Source: Streptomyces mesophilus (GTDB lineage: Bacteria > Actinomycetota > Actinomycetes > Streptomycetales > Streptomycetaceae). Taken from it: DNA of 64,000 nt. Below the pieces are notes generated by a model, which made no database searches, was not told where the DNA came from, and saw only the letters and a program-made list of their open reading frames with translations. The stretch is from positions 1 to 64,000 of the forward strand of contig NZ_JAAKZW010000016.1 of NCBI RefSeq assembly GCF_011044995.1, given 5' to 3'. The position numbers were made by a program, and so were the translations under genes. This document shows positions 9,161 to 17,574 of the stretch, in pieces; the stretch's first letter is position 1, and each line of letters opens with the position of its first letter.

Positions 9161-9186
9161 GGATTGACCCCTGCCCGCCGGGGTAC
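9161..9186 (+). promoter_or_regulatory. Candidate sigma-B-type stress promoter
   Basis: GGATT at 9161-9165 followed after 15-16 bases by GGGTAC at 9181-9186 fits the actinomycete SigB-like consensus GNNT-N14-16-GGGTAY. It lies 45 bases before the SRPBCC start. The match is short and could be chance in GC-rich DNA. Confidence 0.4.
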
Positions 9187-9230
9187 GCGGCACACTTCCA
9201 CCCCGCAGGTACGAAAGAGGCTGCGCAGAC

Positions 9231-9743
9231 ATGAGCATGATCGAGGGCTCGGTCGACGTCGACGTGCCGGTCAGGACGGCGTACAACCAGTGGACCCAGT
9301 TCGAGAGCTTCCCCCGGTTCATGGACGGCGTGGAGCGGGTCGACAAGCCGCAGGCCACCCTGTCGCACTGGGTGACCCGGATCGCCGGTGTGACCCGCGA
9401 GTTCGACGCGAAGGTGGTCGAGCAGCGCCCGGACGAACTGGTGGCCTGGTGCAGCCTGGACGAGCCGCACCACGCGGGGACGGTGCGCTTCGAGCCCCTC
9501 GGCGACAGCCGCTGCCGGGTGACGTACCGCCTCGAATTCGCTCCGCAGGGTCTCCTCGAGCGGACCGGTGACGCCCTCGGTCTGGTCGGCAGGCAGGTCC
9601 AGGGCAGCCTGCGGGGCTTCAAGGAGTACATCGAGGGCCAGGGCAAGGAGACCGGCGAGTGGCGCGGCACCATCAGCGGCGGCCAGGTGAAACCGCACGC
9701 CGAGCACACGCCCCGTCCGGTACCGCACTGGCCGACGGGCTGA
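9231..9743 (+). CDS. SRPBCC/cyclase-like lipid-binding-fold protein
   Basis: This 170-residue protein opens with MSMIEGSVDVDVPVRTAYNQ, then WTQFESFPRFMDGVERV, typical of the START/Bet v1-like SRPBCC superfamily (polyketide cyclase or coenzyme Q-binding type). These proteins form a helix-grip hydrophobic pocket. Stand-alone actinomycete members are usually general stress proteins without known ligands. A basic, proline-rich tail (VKPHAEHTPRPVPHWPTG) follows the domain. ACGAAAGAGG lies upstream of the ATG. A candidate sigma-B-like promoter just before it supports a stress role, but only as inference. Confidence 0.8.
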   Translation: MSMIEGSVDVDVPVRTAYNQWTQFESFPRFMDGVERVDKPQATLSHWVTRIAGVTREFDAKVVEQRPDELVAWCSLDEPHHAGTVRFEPLGDSRCRVTYRLEFAPQGLLERTGDALGLVGRQVQGSLRGFKEYIEGQGKETGEWRGTISGGQVKPHAEHTPRPVPHWPTG

Positions 9744-9772
9744 CCGGGCCGGGCCCTTCGGGAGAGCCGGCG

Positions 9773-9868
9773 CTCAGGAGGGCCGGTGACCAGGAGGGCA
9801 GGCGGCCGCAAGAGCCGGTGACCAGGAGAGCCGGCGGCCAGAAGAGCCGGTGACCAGGAGAGCCGGCG
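9773..9868. repeat. Three-copy 32-bp tandem repeat
   Basis: The core GGTGACCAGGAG recurs at 9785, 9817 and 9849, an exact 32-base period, with flanking AGAGCC and GCCGGCGGCC also conserved. The array fills most of the gap between the SRPBCC gene and the molybdopterin oxidoreductase. There is no unique spacer, so it is a tandem repeat rather than a CRISPR array. Confidence 0.85.
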
Positions 9869-9892
9869 AGACCGAAACGAAAGGCTGACGCG

Positions 9893-12196
9893 GTGCGAGA
9901 GTCATCGACAGCAGACCCCGGTGGCGAGCACGCGAGGGTCACGCCGCCGAAGACATGGGCGGCGGGTGTCCCGGCGGTCGCCGAGGCGGTCCGCTACTCC
10001 CTGGCCGAGACATCGCCACGACGTGCGGGCCGCACTCTGCTCGACCTGAACCAGACCAAGGGCTTCGACTGCCCGGGCTGTGCCTGGCCCGACCCGGAGC
10101 CGGGCGAGCGGCACGTCAACGAGTACTGCGAGAACGGCGCGAAGCACACCAACGACGAGGCCACATCCCGCCGTATCACCCCCGAGTTCTTCGCGCGCCA
10201 TTCCGTCTCCGAGCTCGCGCGGGCCTCCGACCGCTGGCTGAACCAGCAGGGTCGGCTGACCCACCCCATGGTCAAGCGGCCCGGCTCCGACCACTACGAG
10301 CCCATCAACTGGCATGACGCGCTGGGCCTGTTGGCCGAGGAGCTGCGGGCCCTCGACACCCCCGACGAGGCGGTCTTCTACACCTCGGGCCGGGCCGGCA
10401 ACGAGCCCGCGTTCGTGCTTCAGCTCTTCGCCCGCGCGCTCGGCACCAACAATCTGCCGGACTGCTCCAACCTGTGCCACGAGTCCAGCGGCACCGCGCT
10501 CCACCAGACCCTGGGCATCGGCAAGGGCGATGTGAGCCTGCCGGACCTCCACCACGCCGACCTCGTCCTCACCTTGGGCCAGAACCCGGGCAGCAACCAC
10601 CCGCGGATGCTGTCCGCGCTCGAGGTGACCAAGCGCAGGGGCGGGAAGATCGTCGCCGTGAACCCGCTGCCCGAAGCGGGCCTGATGCGCTTCAAGAACC
10701 CGCAGAAGCCGAGCGGGGTCATCGGCCGCGGCACCAACATCGCCGACCAGTTCCTCCAGATCCGCCTGGGCGGCGACCTCGCCCTGTTCCAGGCCCTGAA
10801 TCTGCTGCTGCTCGAAGCCGAGGAGGCGGCGCCGGGCACGGCCTTGGACCGCGCCTTCATCGAGGAACACACCGAGGGTTTCGAGAAGTTCGCCGACCAC
10901 CTGCGCCGCACCGTCTCCTGGCCGGAGGTCCTGACCGCGACAGGACTGGACCGCGCCCAGATCGAAGAGCTGCGGGACCGGGTCCTCGCCAGTGAACGGA
11001 CCATCGTCTGCTGGGCGATGGGCCTCACCCAGCAGAAGCACGCGGTGCCCACCATCCGCGAAGTGGTCAACTTCCTTCTTCTACGGGGCAGCATCGGCAA
11101 ACCCGGCACGGGCGTATGCCCGGTCCGTGGCCACAGCAACGTCCAGGGCGACCGGACCATGGGCATCTGGGAGCAGATGCCGCAGCACTTCCTCGACGCC
11201 CTGGAGCGGGAGTTCGCGTTCAAGCCGCCCACCGAGCACGGCCTGGACACGGTGAACGCGATCCGGGCCATGGCCCAGGGGAGGATCAAGGTCTTCCTGG
11301 GGCTCGCGGGCAACTTCGTACGCGCCACACCCGACAGCGACTTCACCGCCGACGCCATGCGCCGCTGCCGGCTCACCGCGCACATCTCCACGAAGCTCAA
11401 CCGCTCCCACACGGTGTGCGGCGACACCGCACTGATCCTGCCGACACTCGGCCGCACCGAGCGGGACTGCCAGAGCGGCGGCGAGCAGTTCCTCACCGTC
11501 GAGGACTCCATGAGCCAGGTGCACGCCTCCGCGGGCCACTTGGAGCCGGCGTCGAAGCACCTGCTCAGCGAGGTCGCGATCCTCAGCAGGCTCGCCCGCC
11601 GCACCCTGGGCGATCAAGTGGCCGTCCCCTGGGCGGAGTTCGAGGCGGACTACGGTCATATACGGGAGCGGATCGCCCGGGTCGTGCCCGGCTTCCACAA
11701 CTTCAACTCCCGGGTGACCAAGCCCGGCGGCTTCGGCCTGCCGAACCCGGTCAACGACGGCGTCTTCCCCACGCCCAGCGGCAAGGCGCAGTTCACCCGC
11801 AACGACTTCGAGGGGCTCACCGCGCCCGAAGGTCATCTGCTGCTCCAGACCCTGCGCTCGCACGACCAGTGGAACACCGTCCCGTACACCATGAACGACC
11901 GCTACCGGGGCATCCACGGCTCGCGCCGCGTCCTCCTGGTCAACCCGGCCGACCTGCGCGCCCTGGGCTTCGATGACGGCGTCCGGGTCGACGTGATCAG
12001 CGTCTGGCGCGACGGCACCGAGCGCCGGGCGGAGGACTTCCGGCTCGTCCCGTACTCCACACCCGTCGGCTGCGCCGCCGCGTACTACCCGGAGACCAAT
12101 GTCCTCGTCCCGCTGGACAGTGTGGCCGACCAGAGCAACACCCCGACGTCCAAAGGCATCGTGATCCGCCTGGAGCAGCGCTCCGAGGCACCGTGA
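9893..12196 (+). CDS. FdhF/YdeP-family molybdopterin oxidoreductase
   Basis: This 767-residue protein has the size and order of the FdhF/YdeP family, relatives of formate dehydrogenase alpha subunits. GFDCPGCAWPDPEPGERH and EYCENGAKH near residues 55-85 are hallmark N-terminal segments. The molybdopterin oxidoreductase core follows (FYTSGRAGNEPAF, LGQNPGSNHPRML, GTGVCPVRGHSNVQGDRTMG). A molydopterin dinucleotide-binding domain ends the protein (LLQTLRSHDQWNTVPYTMNDRY). There is no Tat signal, so it is cytoplasmic. In enteric bacteria YdeP is linked to acid resistance, but the true substrate is unknown. The start is GTG with GAAAGG eight bases upstream. The stop overlaps the next start (GTGA), so the two genes are translated together. 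Confidence 0.93.
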   Translation: MRESSTADPGGEHARVTPPKTWAAGVPAVAEAVRYSLAETSPRRAGRTLLDLNQTKGFDCPGCAWPDPEPGERHVNEYCENGAKHTNDEATSRRITPEFFARHSVSELARASDRWLNQQGRLTHPMVKRPGSDHYEPINWHDALGLLAEELRALDTPDEAVFYTSGRAGNEPAFVLQLFARALGTNNLPDCSNLCHESSGTALHQTLGIGKGDVSLPDLHHADLVLTLGQNPGSNHPRMLSALEVTKRRGGKIVAVNPLPEAGLMRFKNPQKPSGVIGRGTNIADQFLQIRLGGDLALFQALNLLLLEAEEAAPGTALDRAFIEEHTEGFEKFADHLRRTVSWPEVLTATGLDRAQIEELRDRVLASERTIVCWAMGLTQQKHAVPTIREVVNFLLLRGSIGKPGTGVCPVRGHSNVQGDRTMGIWEQMPQHFLDALEREFAFKPPTEHGLDTVNAIRAMAQGRIKVFLGLAGNFVRATPDSDFTADAMRRCRLTAHISTKLNRSHTVCGDTALILPTLGRTERDCQSGGEQFLTVEDSMSQVHASAGHLEPASKHLLSEVAILSRLARRTLGDQVAVPWAEFEADYGHIRERIARVVPGFHNFNSRVTKPGGFGLPNPVNDGVFPTPSGKAQFTRNDFEGLTAPEGHLLLQTLRSHDQWNTVPYTMNDRYRGIHGSRRVLLVNPADLRALGFDDGVRVDVISVWRDGTERRAEDFRLVPYSTPVGCAAAYYPETNVLVPLDSVADQSNTPTSKGIVIRLEQRSEAP

Positions 12197-13065
12197 GCGG
12201 CCTCGCCGAGCCCGCGGTGCGGGTGGGGACCTGCTCCTGGACCGACCCGGCGCTCGTGTCCTCGGGCTGGTACCCGACCGGCAGCCGGGACGCAGAGGGG
12301 CGGCTGCGGTTCTACGCGACACAGTTCACGGTCGTCGAGAGCGACTCGACGTACTACGCGCTGCCGAGCGCACGGAACTCCCGGCTCTGGGTGGAGCGCA
12401 CACCACCCGGATTCACCTTCGACATCAAGGCGTTCGCGCCCTTCACCGGCCACTCCGTCCCCGTCCGCGCGCTGCCCGCCGACCTGCGTCCCGCGGGCCC
12501 GCCCGGGCGCAGACTGCGGGCCGGCGACCTGCCCGCGGACACCATGGCCGAGCTGTGGCGCCGCTTCCACGCGGGTATCGAGCCGCTGCGCGCCGCGGGC
12601 CGGCTCGGCTGCGTGCTGTTCCAGTTCCCGCCCTGGTTCGTGCCGGGCGCCGACGCAGTCGAACGCATCCTGCGCTGCGCCGAGTTGTGCCGGGCGCCGA
12701 TCGCCGTCGAGCTGCGGCATCCGGGCTGGTACGAGCCCGAGGCGTACGCCCTGGTCACCGACGTTCTCGCGCGCCACCGGATCGCCTTCGCCGGCGTCGA
12801 CGCCCCCGGCCTCCTGCCGGAGGTCCGCGCCACCTCACCGCAGCTGTCGGTCGTCCGCTTCCACGGCCGCAGCGCGCACTGGGGCCGCGGCTCCAAGGAG
12901 GACCGCTACCGGCATACGTACGAGCGGCACGAACTGGAGGAGTGGGTGCCGCGCATCCGCATCCTCGCCAAGGAGAGCGCCGCGGTGCATGTCCTGTTCA
13001 ACAACTGCTGTGCTGACGCGTCGGTGAAGGCCGCCGCGGCCATGGGGGAACTGCTGCACTCCTGA
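12193..13065 (+). CDS. DUF72 domain protein
   Basis: This 290-residue protein has the hallmark DUF72 opening RVGTCSWTDPALVSSGWYP, then FYATQFTVVESDSTYYALP, FTFDIKAFAPFTGH, LGCVLFQFPPWF, VELRHPGW and the closing VLFNNCCADASVKAA. DUF72 is a conserved TIM-barrel-like family without established chemistry. Translational coupling to the FdhF/YdeP oxidoreductase suggests a joint role. Its GTG start overlaps the upstream TGA. Confidence 0.92.
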   Translation: MSGLAEPAVRVGTCSWTDPALVSSGWYPTGSRDAEGRLRFYATQFTVVESDSTYYALPSARNSRLWVERTPPGFTFDIKAFAPFTGHSVPVRALPADLRPAGPPGRRLRAGDLPADTMAELWRRFHAGIEPLRAAGRLGCVLFQFPPWFVPGADAVERILRCAELCRAPIAVELRHPGWYEPEAYALVTDVLARHRIAFAGVDAPGLLPEVRATSPQLSVVRFHGRSAHWGRGSKEDRYRHTYERHELEEWVPRIRILAKESAAVHVLFNNCCADASVKAAAAMGELLHS

Positions 13066-13137
13066 ACTCCGGCACCGGCGTTACGGGGCGGGGACGTTCG
13101 GTTCCGGGGCGGGACGCCCGACAGTCCGCGTTTCCCG

Positions 13138-13908
13138 TCACGCCAGGACCGACTCCTCGCCGCCGTCGTCCTGTTCCTCAGGACCTGGCCGCCGCCGCAG
13201 CGTCGGCAGGACCGGCAGGATCGCCGCCGCCTGGGACGGCGAGGGGGCGATCCCGCGCCGGCAGACGAGGGCGTCGGGATCCGCGGCCGGTACCTGGAGG
13301 CTGTAGCCGTCGGGACAGGACGGACCCGCCTCACCGCGCGGACCCTGCGCACCCTCGGGGCCCGCGGGCCCGGCCGGACCGGTGTCGCCCCGCTCACCCT
13401 TCGTACCGCCGTCGCCGGGCGGCCCCGCAGGACCGGCCGGACCCATGGCGCCGTCCGCGCCCGCGGGGCCAGGGGCGCCACCGACTCCCGGCTCACCCGA
13501 GGGGCCGGGCTCACCGTCGGCGCCGGGGGAGCCGGGGGTTCCGGAGGGGCCGGCGGGGCCGCGCTCTCCGCGGGCCCCGCTCTGGCCGGCCCTGCCGGGC
13601 GCACCCGGAGCTCCGGCCGGCGCCCGGACCCGGGCCAGCAGATCGTCCACCGCCTCCGACGGATCGGGCACGGCCGGGGTCTCACCCGCCGCCGAGACCT
13701 GCCGGCGCAGTGTGCGGACATCCTCGGCGAGCGTCGACAGGGCCTCGCCCCTGCGCGTCGCCTCCTGGGCCAGCCCGTCGGCCCGGCGCTCGCCCTCGTC
13801 GATGCGCGCCCACAGGATCACGGCGATCCCGCACAGCGCGATCAGCACACAGACGAGAAAGATCTTGCGCCAGCGCAGCGCGAGCAGCCGCTCGATGCGG
13901 TTGGTCAC
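13138..13908 (-). CDS. Collagen-like triple-helix membrane protein
   Basis: This 256-residue protein begins with a basic segment ([14 protein letters not shown]) and a transmembrane helix ([18 protein letters not shown], about 17-34). A charged helical stretch likely to form a coiled coil (about 36-75) comes next. About 30 Gly-X-Y triplets follow, rich in Pro, Ala and Asp/Glu, then a Cys-containing end domain ([19 protein letters not shown]). This fits a type II membrane protein with an external collagen-like stalk. GTG at 13908 is chosen as start because GGAGG lies five bases upstream; a longer frame would overlap the preceding gene. It is just downstream of a small membrane coiled-coil gene. 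Function is unknown, and adhesion or structure is a guess. Confidence 0.82.
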   Translation of the reverse strand: MTNRIERLLALRWRKIFLVCVLIALCGIAVILWARIDEGERRADGLAQEATRRGEALSTLAEDVRTLRRQVSAAGETPAVPDPSEAVDDLLARVRAPAGAPGAPGRAGQSGARGERGPAGPSGTPGSPGADGEPGPSGEPGVGGAPGPAGADGAMGPAGPAGPPGDGGTKGERGDTGPAGPAGPEGAQGPRGEAGPSCPDGYSLQVPAADPDALVCRRGIAPSPSQAAAILPVLPTLRRRPGPEEQDDGGEESVLA

Positions 13909-13996
13909 GGATGCCTCCGGGGGCGGGCGAGGACCGAAGCGGGGGAGACGCACCTCGCGCCCCCCGGAAACGGGGCACGGCGTCGTACGGGATGGA

Positions 13997-14269
13997 TCAC
14001 TGCGGTCCTCCGAGGCGGTGCACATCGAGGCGCAGCCGGGCGATCTCCGACTGGTCGGCCGCGTGCAGGGTGGCCAGTTCCGCGATGCGCGAGTCCCGCT
14101 CGGCCACCTGGCGCTCGAGGCGGTCGCGTTCGCTCTGTAATCGCTCCGTCAGGCTCGAATACCCGGTCAGCGCGTTCTCGCCGCGTTTGCCGAGGTAGGC
14201 CACCAGGGCCGCGCCCAGGACCCCCACGCAGGCCAGCGTCGAGCCGAGCAGGGTGATGCCGGCATCCAA
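13997..14269 (-). CDS. Small membrane protein with coiled coil
   Basis: This 90-residue protein has one transmembrane helix ([22 protein letters not shown], about 5-26) and then a heptad-like charged helix ([20 protein letters not shown] and onward). I take a TTG at 14269 as start because AGGAGG lies six bases upstream; the longer frame has no domain sense. Its stop lies 88 bases before the collagen-like gene on the same strand. The two proteins share a layout of one membrane helix followed by a coiled coil and may pair. No family was recognised. Confidence 0.68.
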   Translation of the reverse strand: MDAGITLLGSTLACVGVLGAALVAYLGKRGENALTGYSSLTERLQSERDRLERQVAERDSRIAELATLHAADQSEIARLRLDVHRLGGPQ

Positions 14270-14368
14270 GGAGCGCCTCCTACTTGGCCACCGGATTGTG
14301 CCGGTGTGAACTCTCGGCGGAACAACGAGCGTTGGTTCAGGTGGTATGCCGCACTGCGCCCGATACAT

Positions 14369-14400
14369 CCGGAAGTGTGCTGACGGCGCGTCACTTCCGG
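14369..14400. repeat. Inverted repeat in divergent intergenic region
   Basis: CCGGAAGTG at 14369-14377 and CACTTCCGG at 14392-14400 form 9-base arms around a 14-base centre. It sits between the divergent coiled-coil gene and secreted-protein gene. It could be an operator or a chance hairpin. Confidence 0.35.
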
Positions 14401-14546
14401 TGCGCCCGGGAGCCCGGAGCGGGTACACCCGCGCAGGTCAGGACGGCCCGCAGGCCCGTACGGCCGCATCCAGCGCGACGGTCGGTCCGGCGTCGGATGG
14501 AGTGATTCCTGCATCTGCAGGGGGGTCACACCGAGGGAGTCCTCCC

Positions 14547-15353
14547 GTGCGTTTCACCAAGTCGACCGTGGCCCTGACCGCCGCGGCCCTGCTGTCCCTG
14601 ACCGCCTCGGCCGCCCAGGCCGCAGGGCCGGACCCCACGTATCCGAAGGGCAATCCGCCGGCCACCAACTGCGGGCCGTCCTTCTACAACCCGCCGACCG
14701 GGCAGCACGACAAGCCCGAGGGGCACTACTACGACGAGATCCCCGGCACGGGGCTCGCCTGGTGGTTCTTCGCGCAGTCCGGCACCGGGACGCTGCCCAT
14801 GGGCGAGGAGCTCCTCGCCGAGATGAAGCGCGCCGGGATCAAGATCGAGGCGATCTGCCCGGTGGGCGCCCTGAAGGGCGGCAAGGGCATCTGGACCCCG
14901 GTCGGATCCGACGGCTACAGCGGCATCAACGTCTTCAACGGCCGGATCTGGTACCCGGGCGGCTGGAAGTTCACCAACCCCAAGACGGGCCGCTCGCACC
15001 GCATCGACGGGTTCTGGCTGCACGACTTCCCGTTCATCAACAAGGCCAGCGGCAACGCGTACATCGACGAGAAGCGCACCCCGCACCAACTGCACCTCTC
15101 CAGTTACGACACGGTCGACTTCCTCACCCACCTCCTCGAGCCGCGGATCAACCAGGGAAAGGTCAGCCTCGGCCCCGACAACTGGCGCTTCAATCTGACC
15201 GCGGCGTACGTCAAGGAGCTCAACGACGTACTCGGCACCAAGCTCAAGCCGGGTGTCCACTTCGCCACCCTGGAGATCAACGCGAGCGTGCTGCCGGGCC
15301 AGAACATGCCGCTCAAGCCGGGATACGCGAAGGACGAACCCGGCACGCGCTAG
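14547..15353 (+). CDS. Secreted protein of unknown function
   Basis: This 268-residue protein starts at a GTG with GAGGGAG upstream and has a classical signal peptide (RFTKSTVALTAAALLSLTA, cleavage near AQAAG). The mature part contains WWFFAQSGTGTLPMGEELLA, a GGKGIWTPVGSDGYSG segment and FWLHDFPFINKASGNAYIDE. It ends in LKPGYAKDEPGTR. I do not recognise a family. The sequence is regular, with no low-complexity tract, and reads as a single globular secreted domain. A perfect 32-base palindrome follows 21 bases after the stop. Confidence 0.75.
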   Translation: MRFTKSTVALTAAALLSLTASAAQAAGPDPTYPKGNPPATNCGPSFYNPPTGQHDKPEGHYYDEIPGTGLAWWFFAQSGTGTLPMGEELLAEMKRAGIKIEAICPVGALKGGKGIWTPVGSDGYSGINVFNGRIWYPGGWKFTNPKTGRSHRIDGFWLHDFPFINKASGNAYIDEKRTPHQLHLSSYDTVDFLTHLLEPRINQGKVSLGPDNWRFNLTAAYVKELNDVLGTKLKPGVHFATLEINASVLPGQNMPLKPGYAKDEPGTR

Positions 15354-15374
15354 GGGAGCGGCCCACCCGCACGT

Positions 15375-15406
15375 GCCCGCCCACCGGACCGGTCCGGTGG
15401 GCGGGC
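15375..15406 (+). terminator. Perfect palindromic hairpin after the secreted-protein gene
   Basis: Arms GCCCGCCCACCGGACC and GGTCCGGTGGGCGGGC abut, giving a perfect 32-base palindrome. The position just after a stop, before a convergent gene, favours a bidirectional terminator over an operator. Confidence 0.7.
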
Positions 15407-15553
15407 CGCGTCGGGGCACCCGTGCGGCATGCACGACAAGAACCCCGATCCCGACCCCTACCCGGCCCCCGGGCCTCGAGCCGGGCGGCGGAGTGCCGCC
15501 CGGTGAGACACCGCCCGCCGAGGGCAGCACGTCCCCGTCCCCGTGGAGGGAGG

Positions 15554-15895
15554 TCAGGACGGCTTGAGGGGGTCGTGCCCCAGGGACATCAGGCGGTGCC
15601 TGCCGCGGGTGTCGCCCGCCTCGGGTTCCCGTTCCTCGCCGCGGGCGGCCACGACACGGTCCACCACGTTGCGCATGACGCGCAGATCGGCGTCGGTCAG
15701 ATCCGTGCGCCGTTTCTGCAGGATCGCGAGGACGTGCTGTCCGGTCTCGGGCCCCGCGTGTTCGGGCAGCTGCTCGGCGTGCTCGCCCGCGTCCCGGGTC
15801 CTGAGCCAGGCGCCGAGTTCTTGTGAGGTCATGTTCACCACGCGGTGGAACGCGTCCCAGAGCGCGTCGAGTTCAAGGGTGGAGTACTCGGCCAT
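15554..15895 (-). CDS. DUF3140 family protein
   Basis: This 113-residue acidic protein opens MAEYSTLELDALWDAFHRVV, continues NMTSQELGAWLRTRDAGEH, then QHVLAILQKRRTDLTDADLR and VMRNVVDRVVAAR. This is the pattern of the DUF3140 family of small, helical actinomycete proteins often found among stress-response genes. Its biochemical role is unknown. Two sigma-B-like hexamers lie upstream on the minus strand (GGGTAT near 15945 and GGGTAC near 16018), each with GNNT 16 bases before it. These are compatible with stress control but weak evidence. Confidence 0.8.
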   Translation of the reverse strand: MAEYSTLELDALWDAFHRVVNMTSQELGAWLRTRDAGEHAEQLPEHAGPETGQHVLAILQKRRTDLTDADLRVMRNVVDRVVAARGEEREPEAGDTRGRHRLMSLGHDPLKPS

Positions 15896-16177
15896 GATCG
15901 GTCTTTCTGTCGTCGGGTGATGGCGGGGACCGGATGGATGCGGATACCCATCAGGCACCGGACGGACACGGATGCCGGCCGGTTTCGCCGGCCGCCCCGC
16001 CGCTGATCCGGCCGGGTACCCCGCGGCAGCGCCATCGACCCGTACCGGAGCGAGGCCGGAATGCGTTTCCACCACAGCCGTCCCACCGACCGCGGGTACC
16101 CCCGCCTGCGCCACGGGCGCGGCCGTGCTGCGCATGCTCAGGGCCGGGGCTCACTGACGCGGCTGCCCGGGGCGGGG
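15896..16177. other. 282-base gap with no gene found
   Basis: No convincing coding frame is seen between the DUF3140 start and the agmatine deiminase stop. It contains a short hairpin (GGCCGG, TTTCG loop, CCGGCC near 15974) and the sigma-B-like hexamers described for DUF3140. Confidence 0.5.
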
Positions 16178-17338
16178 TCAGTCGGCCGGTGTGCCGGGCT
16201 GGTCGTGGGTGGCGCAGTGGATTCCGCCGCCTCCGGTGGCGAGGGTGTCGATCCTCAGCTGCACGATGTCCCGCCGGGGGAAGTGCTCCCGCAGGATTCC
16301 CCAGGCCCGGTCGTCGGCCTTCCTGTCGCCGAAGCGAGGCACGTACACCGCGTCGTTGCCGATGAAGAAGTTGGCGTACGTCGCGAGGAAGTCGTCGCCG
16401 TAGCCCGGGACGCGGTCCGGGTCGGGCCCGGGGAGGTCGATCACCTCGAAGCGGCGGCCCCGTGCGTCGGTGGCCTCGCTCAGCACGGACTTCGCCTGAT
16501 CCGCTGAGCGCGACCAGGAGTCGGCGGGCAGGCCAGGGAAGGCCCGGTCCAGGAGGATCACCCCGGGGGCCGTGAACCGCACGAGACTGTCGACGTGCGC
16601 GTCGGTGATGTCCTCGCCCCGCACGCCCGCCAGCCAGATCACCTTCCGCAGGCCCAGGAGCTTCTTCAGCTCGGCCTCGATCTGATCGCGGCTCATCCCG
16701 GGGTTCCGGTTGTCGTTGACGATCGAGCTCTCGGTGATCAGGAGCGTGCCCTCGCCATCCGTCTCGAAGGAGCCGCCCTCGGAAACCAGAGGCGCCTGGA
16801 CACGGGGAATCCTGTACGCGGGTAGCAGCGCCCGTCCGACCACACCGTCGTTCGTGTGGACCTGCTTGTCGCCCCAGCCGTTGAAGTTGAAGTCGACGCC
16901 GAGGACGTCTGCGCCCTCCTCGACGAATACGGGGACGGTGTCCCGGGCCCACAGGTCGTCGACGGCTAGGTCGATGACCTCCACCTGGGACCCGCACGCC
17001 TTCTGGGCGGCGGCCCGCTGGTCCGGCCTCGCCATCACCACCACGTACTCGTACTCCGCGACGGCCCGGGCGACGCGCGCGATGTCCCGCCGTACGTAGG
17101 GGAGATCCTCCTGCCATACGGACTCCAGCGCGGGCCACGCCATGAACGTGCGCGCATGGCTCTCCCACTCGGCGCCCAGGCGCCGTGCCTCGCTCTTGTC
17201 CGCGGCCCCGCCCGTGGCGGTGGAAGCGGCCGGCCTGCCGGGATCGCCGGGTCCGCAGGCCGAGGCGCCGAGACCGAAGGCGCCCATGGAGGCGAGCCCT
17301 CGCAGAGCGGAGCGGCGGGAGGGGAGGGGGTCGTGCAT
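16178..17338 (-). CDS. Exported agmatine deiminase family lipoprotein
   Basis: This 386-residue protein belongs to the agmatine/peptidylarginine deiminase family (guanidino-group hydrolases). It has LWARDTVPVFVEEG, VDFNFNGWGDK and SEGGSFETDGEG. DAHVDSLVRF and the terminal GGGGIHCATHDQPG follow, with Cys375 as the expected nucleophile. Unlike usual cytosolic agmatine deiminases it begins with a twin-arginine-like leader (SRRSALRGLASMGAFGLG) ending in a lipobox (GASAC), so it should be exported and lipid-anchored. ATG at 17338 has GGAGA five bases upstream and was preferred to longer starts. Agmatine is the likely substrate, but an arginine-bearing peptide is possible. It diverges from a secreted metallohydrolase. 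Confidence 0.87.
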   Translation of the reverse strand: MHDPLPSRRSALRGLASMGAFGLGASACGPGDPGRPAASTATGGAADKSEARRLGAEWESHARTFMAWPALESVWQEDLPYVRRDIARVARAVAEYEYVVVMARPDQRAAAQKACGSQVEVIDLAVDDLWARDTVPVFVEEGADVLGVDFNFNGWGDKQVHTNDGVVGRALLPAYRIPRVQAPLVSEGGSFETDGEGTLLITESSIVNDNRNPGMSRDQIEAELKKLLGLRKVIWLAGVRGEDITDAHVDSLVRFTAPGVILLDRAFPGLPADSWSRSADQAKSVLSEATDARGRRFEVIDLPGPDPDRVPGYGDDFLATYANFFIGNDAVYVPRFGDRKADDRAWGILREHFPRRDIVQLRIDTLATGGGGIHCATHDQPGTPAD

Positions 17339-17467
17339 GGGGTCTCCGATCATCAGCGGGCACGGCAAGGGTGATCCTCCACGGCCGGCCGCCTCGTCCA
17401 CCGCATCCGCGGCGCGGCTCGACGATGCCCGTCAACCAGCGGCATCCGACGCCCAGTTCATCAAAAC

Positions 17468-17480
17468 TGAGGAATCCTCA
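17468..17480. promoter_or_regulatory. Short palindrome in the divergent promoter region
   Basis: TGAGGA-A-TCCTCA is a 6+1+6 palindrome flanked by AAAAC on one side and TCTTTTT on the other. It lies in an unusually AT-rich 236-base gap between two divergent exported-enzyme genes. It may be an operator shared by both. Confidence 0.4.
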
Positions 17481-17499
17481 TCTTTTTCGGCCGGGACCG

Positions 17500-17528
17500 T
17501 TGACTATGTCACCGCCGCTCGCAATTCT
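17500..17528 (+). promoter_or_regulatory. Candidate promoter for the secreted metallohydrolase
   Basis: TTGACT at 17500-17505 is followed after 17 bases by AATTCT at 17523-17528. The -35 is good and the -10 weak. The ATG follows 46 bases later. Confidence 0.4.
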
Positions 17529-17574
17529 GAAAACTCGTCAGTAACTTGCGTGCGCATGTCAATCAAGGTGAGTG

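Noticed and set aside
9773..9868. CRISPR array
   Set aside because: The 32-base units are contiguous with no unique spacers, and there are no cas genes in the window.
15375..15406. Operator function for the perfect 32-base palindrome
   Set aside because: It lies just after one stop and before a convergent stop, with no promoter or start in the vicinity, so a terminator is the simpler reading.
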